Shown here in pieces: positions 63,200 through 64,000 of a stretch of DNA of 64,000 nucleotides. Position numbers and translations under genes: made by a program. The first letter of the stretch is position 1, and each line of letters begins with the position of its first letter. The notes under the pieces were generated by a model that was given only the letters and a program-made list of their open reading frames with translations, was not told the origin of the DNA and searched no databases. The stretch is taken from the NCBI GenBank assembly GCA_029204225.1, contig MU832572.1, positions 1-64,000 of the forward strand, in the 5' to 3' direction. This DNA is from Diphasiastrum complanatum. Lineage: Eukaryota; Streptophyta; Lycopodiopsida; Lycopodiales; Lycopodiaceae.

Positions 63200-64000
63200 C
63201 TAGTATAACCGAGTATCTGAAACAAAACAAAACTCTATTATACACTGTACAAGAGTGTTGATCTTTATACATAGTAGGTCTCCAATCTGTTTAGGTTCAC
63301 ACGATGCCTGAACGCTTTTTTACTTAACTCTGTCAACGTAACGGTGTTCTTGTCGTACAATTTTTAAATAATGTATGGTCCCCCCCATCTCGTCCCGAAT
63401 TTTCGAGGCATCAACTTATTCCTCACTTCATAATATAGCACTAGTTGTTGTACCACTCAGGTATCATAGTTGTGTCTATTTTCATAAGGTCTCTTACTTG
63501 GTCAGTCTCCCAATCGCTATCCTCAATCCTTATGTTGCCTAGTTCGCAAATGCAATCGTTCAACCCCTGCGAACGTGGTGGCTTGCTTTCAAGTTTGTAA
63601 TCAAATTCCTGGAGGGTAAGGATCCATTTTATCAATCGATCTGGCGGTTCCAGCTTATTCATCATCACGGTTATAGCCTCACATTTGGTGTAGAATGTCA
63701 CTTTCTTATGCAATAAATAGTGTTAAATTTTGTAGCAACATAGGCTACTCCTAAGCATATTCTTTCGGCTTTGGAATAGTTTAGTTCGGCTGCTTTCAAT
63801 TTCCCTCCTGTGAACACTATGGGGTGATAAACTTTGTCCCACACTTGGGATAAACAGCAATTAATATAAGTAATAGTGGTACTAGTGAATACAAGAAATG
63901 GCCTGTTGTGGTTTCAGGATCGGTGCCTCAACTAGTGTTTTTTTCAAATCTTTAAATGCTTGTTCACATTCGTTAGTCCACTCCCACTTCGTATCTTCTC
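63200..64000 (-). pseudogene. Gypsy RT-RNase H and integrase tail, minus strand, runs off window
   Basis: From the window edge leftward: KWEWTNECEQAFKDLKKTLV (RT connection), degraded RNase H with a run of frame breaks to 63713, then KCEAITVMMNKLEPPDRLIK, WILTLQEFDYKLESKPPRSQ and a GNIRIEDSDW linker. At 63440 it passes directly to LYYEVRNKLMPRKFGTRWGG, the integrase C-terminal barrel, so most of integrase is deleted. Confidence 0.85.

Overview
The window looks like nuclear DNA of a land plant with a large, repeat-packed genome. Two host genes are recognisable, both on the minus strand: a small intronless GCK-domain gene (3685-4281) and a complete FANCI gene (29984-53091). FANCI resolves into 13 GT-AG exons whose lengths sum to 4566 bp, an open frame of 1521 codons plus stop with every junction in phase. 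Almost everything else is decayed retrotransposon, DNA-transposon and repeat sequence. A Penelope-like element, a class not generally reported from flowering plants, together with the giant intron points to a non-flowering plant such as a fern. That assignment is inference; no species can be named from the sequence.

Layout. 1-1.1 kb: Copia tail and a gag remnant. 3.7-4.6 kb: GCK gene with a Tourist-like MITE just upstream of its promoter. 4.6-9.5 kb: a dispersed repeat, a Gypsy RT fragment split by two 82-bp tRNA-like inserts, and a decayed Copia pol. 9.9-10.6 kb: a tandem duplication running into a (CT)n tract. 10.7-16 kb: a LINE with ORF1, endonuclease and RT remnants. 16.6-16.9 kb: a second non-LTR tail. 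18.7-27.6 kb: a minus-strand Copia 3' end interrupted by a 7.7-kb gag-only LTR element. The two outer ends of that insert are both U3 ends in inverted orientation, yet they carry a perfect 5-bp target duplication (AACAC). Its right part is a large palindrome of four alternating LTR copies.

29.5-53.3 kb: FANCI. Exons 3-13 are compact (29984-35662) and exons 1-2 lie at 51833-53091. Intron 2 is 16,170 bp. It holds a degenerate tandem array, a hAT-type BED-finger fragment split by a minus-strand Gypsy chromovirus (37347-42718), a plus-strand gag of a related chromovirus, and an inverted pair of Penelope-like element copies (about 44.7-49.1 kb). Upstream of the FANCI ATG are an E2F-like site, a TGGGCC site and a second Tourist-like MITE.

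54.5-62.9 kb: a three-layer nest. An outer Gypsy chromovirus is interrupted within its gag zinc knuckle by a Copia element, which is itself interrupted in its gag by another Gypsy element; later deletions fused Gypsy integrase to Copia RT. 63.2-64 kb: minus-strand Gypsy RNase H and integrase tail running off the window.

The two host genes have no visible functional link: FANCI acts in interstrand-crosslink repair with FANCD2, and the GCK protein has a Mia40-like cysteine layout. The transposon copies carry stops, frameshifts or deletions. No tRNA, rRNA or CRISPR array was recognised.
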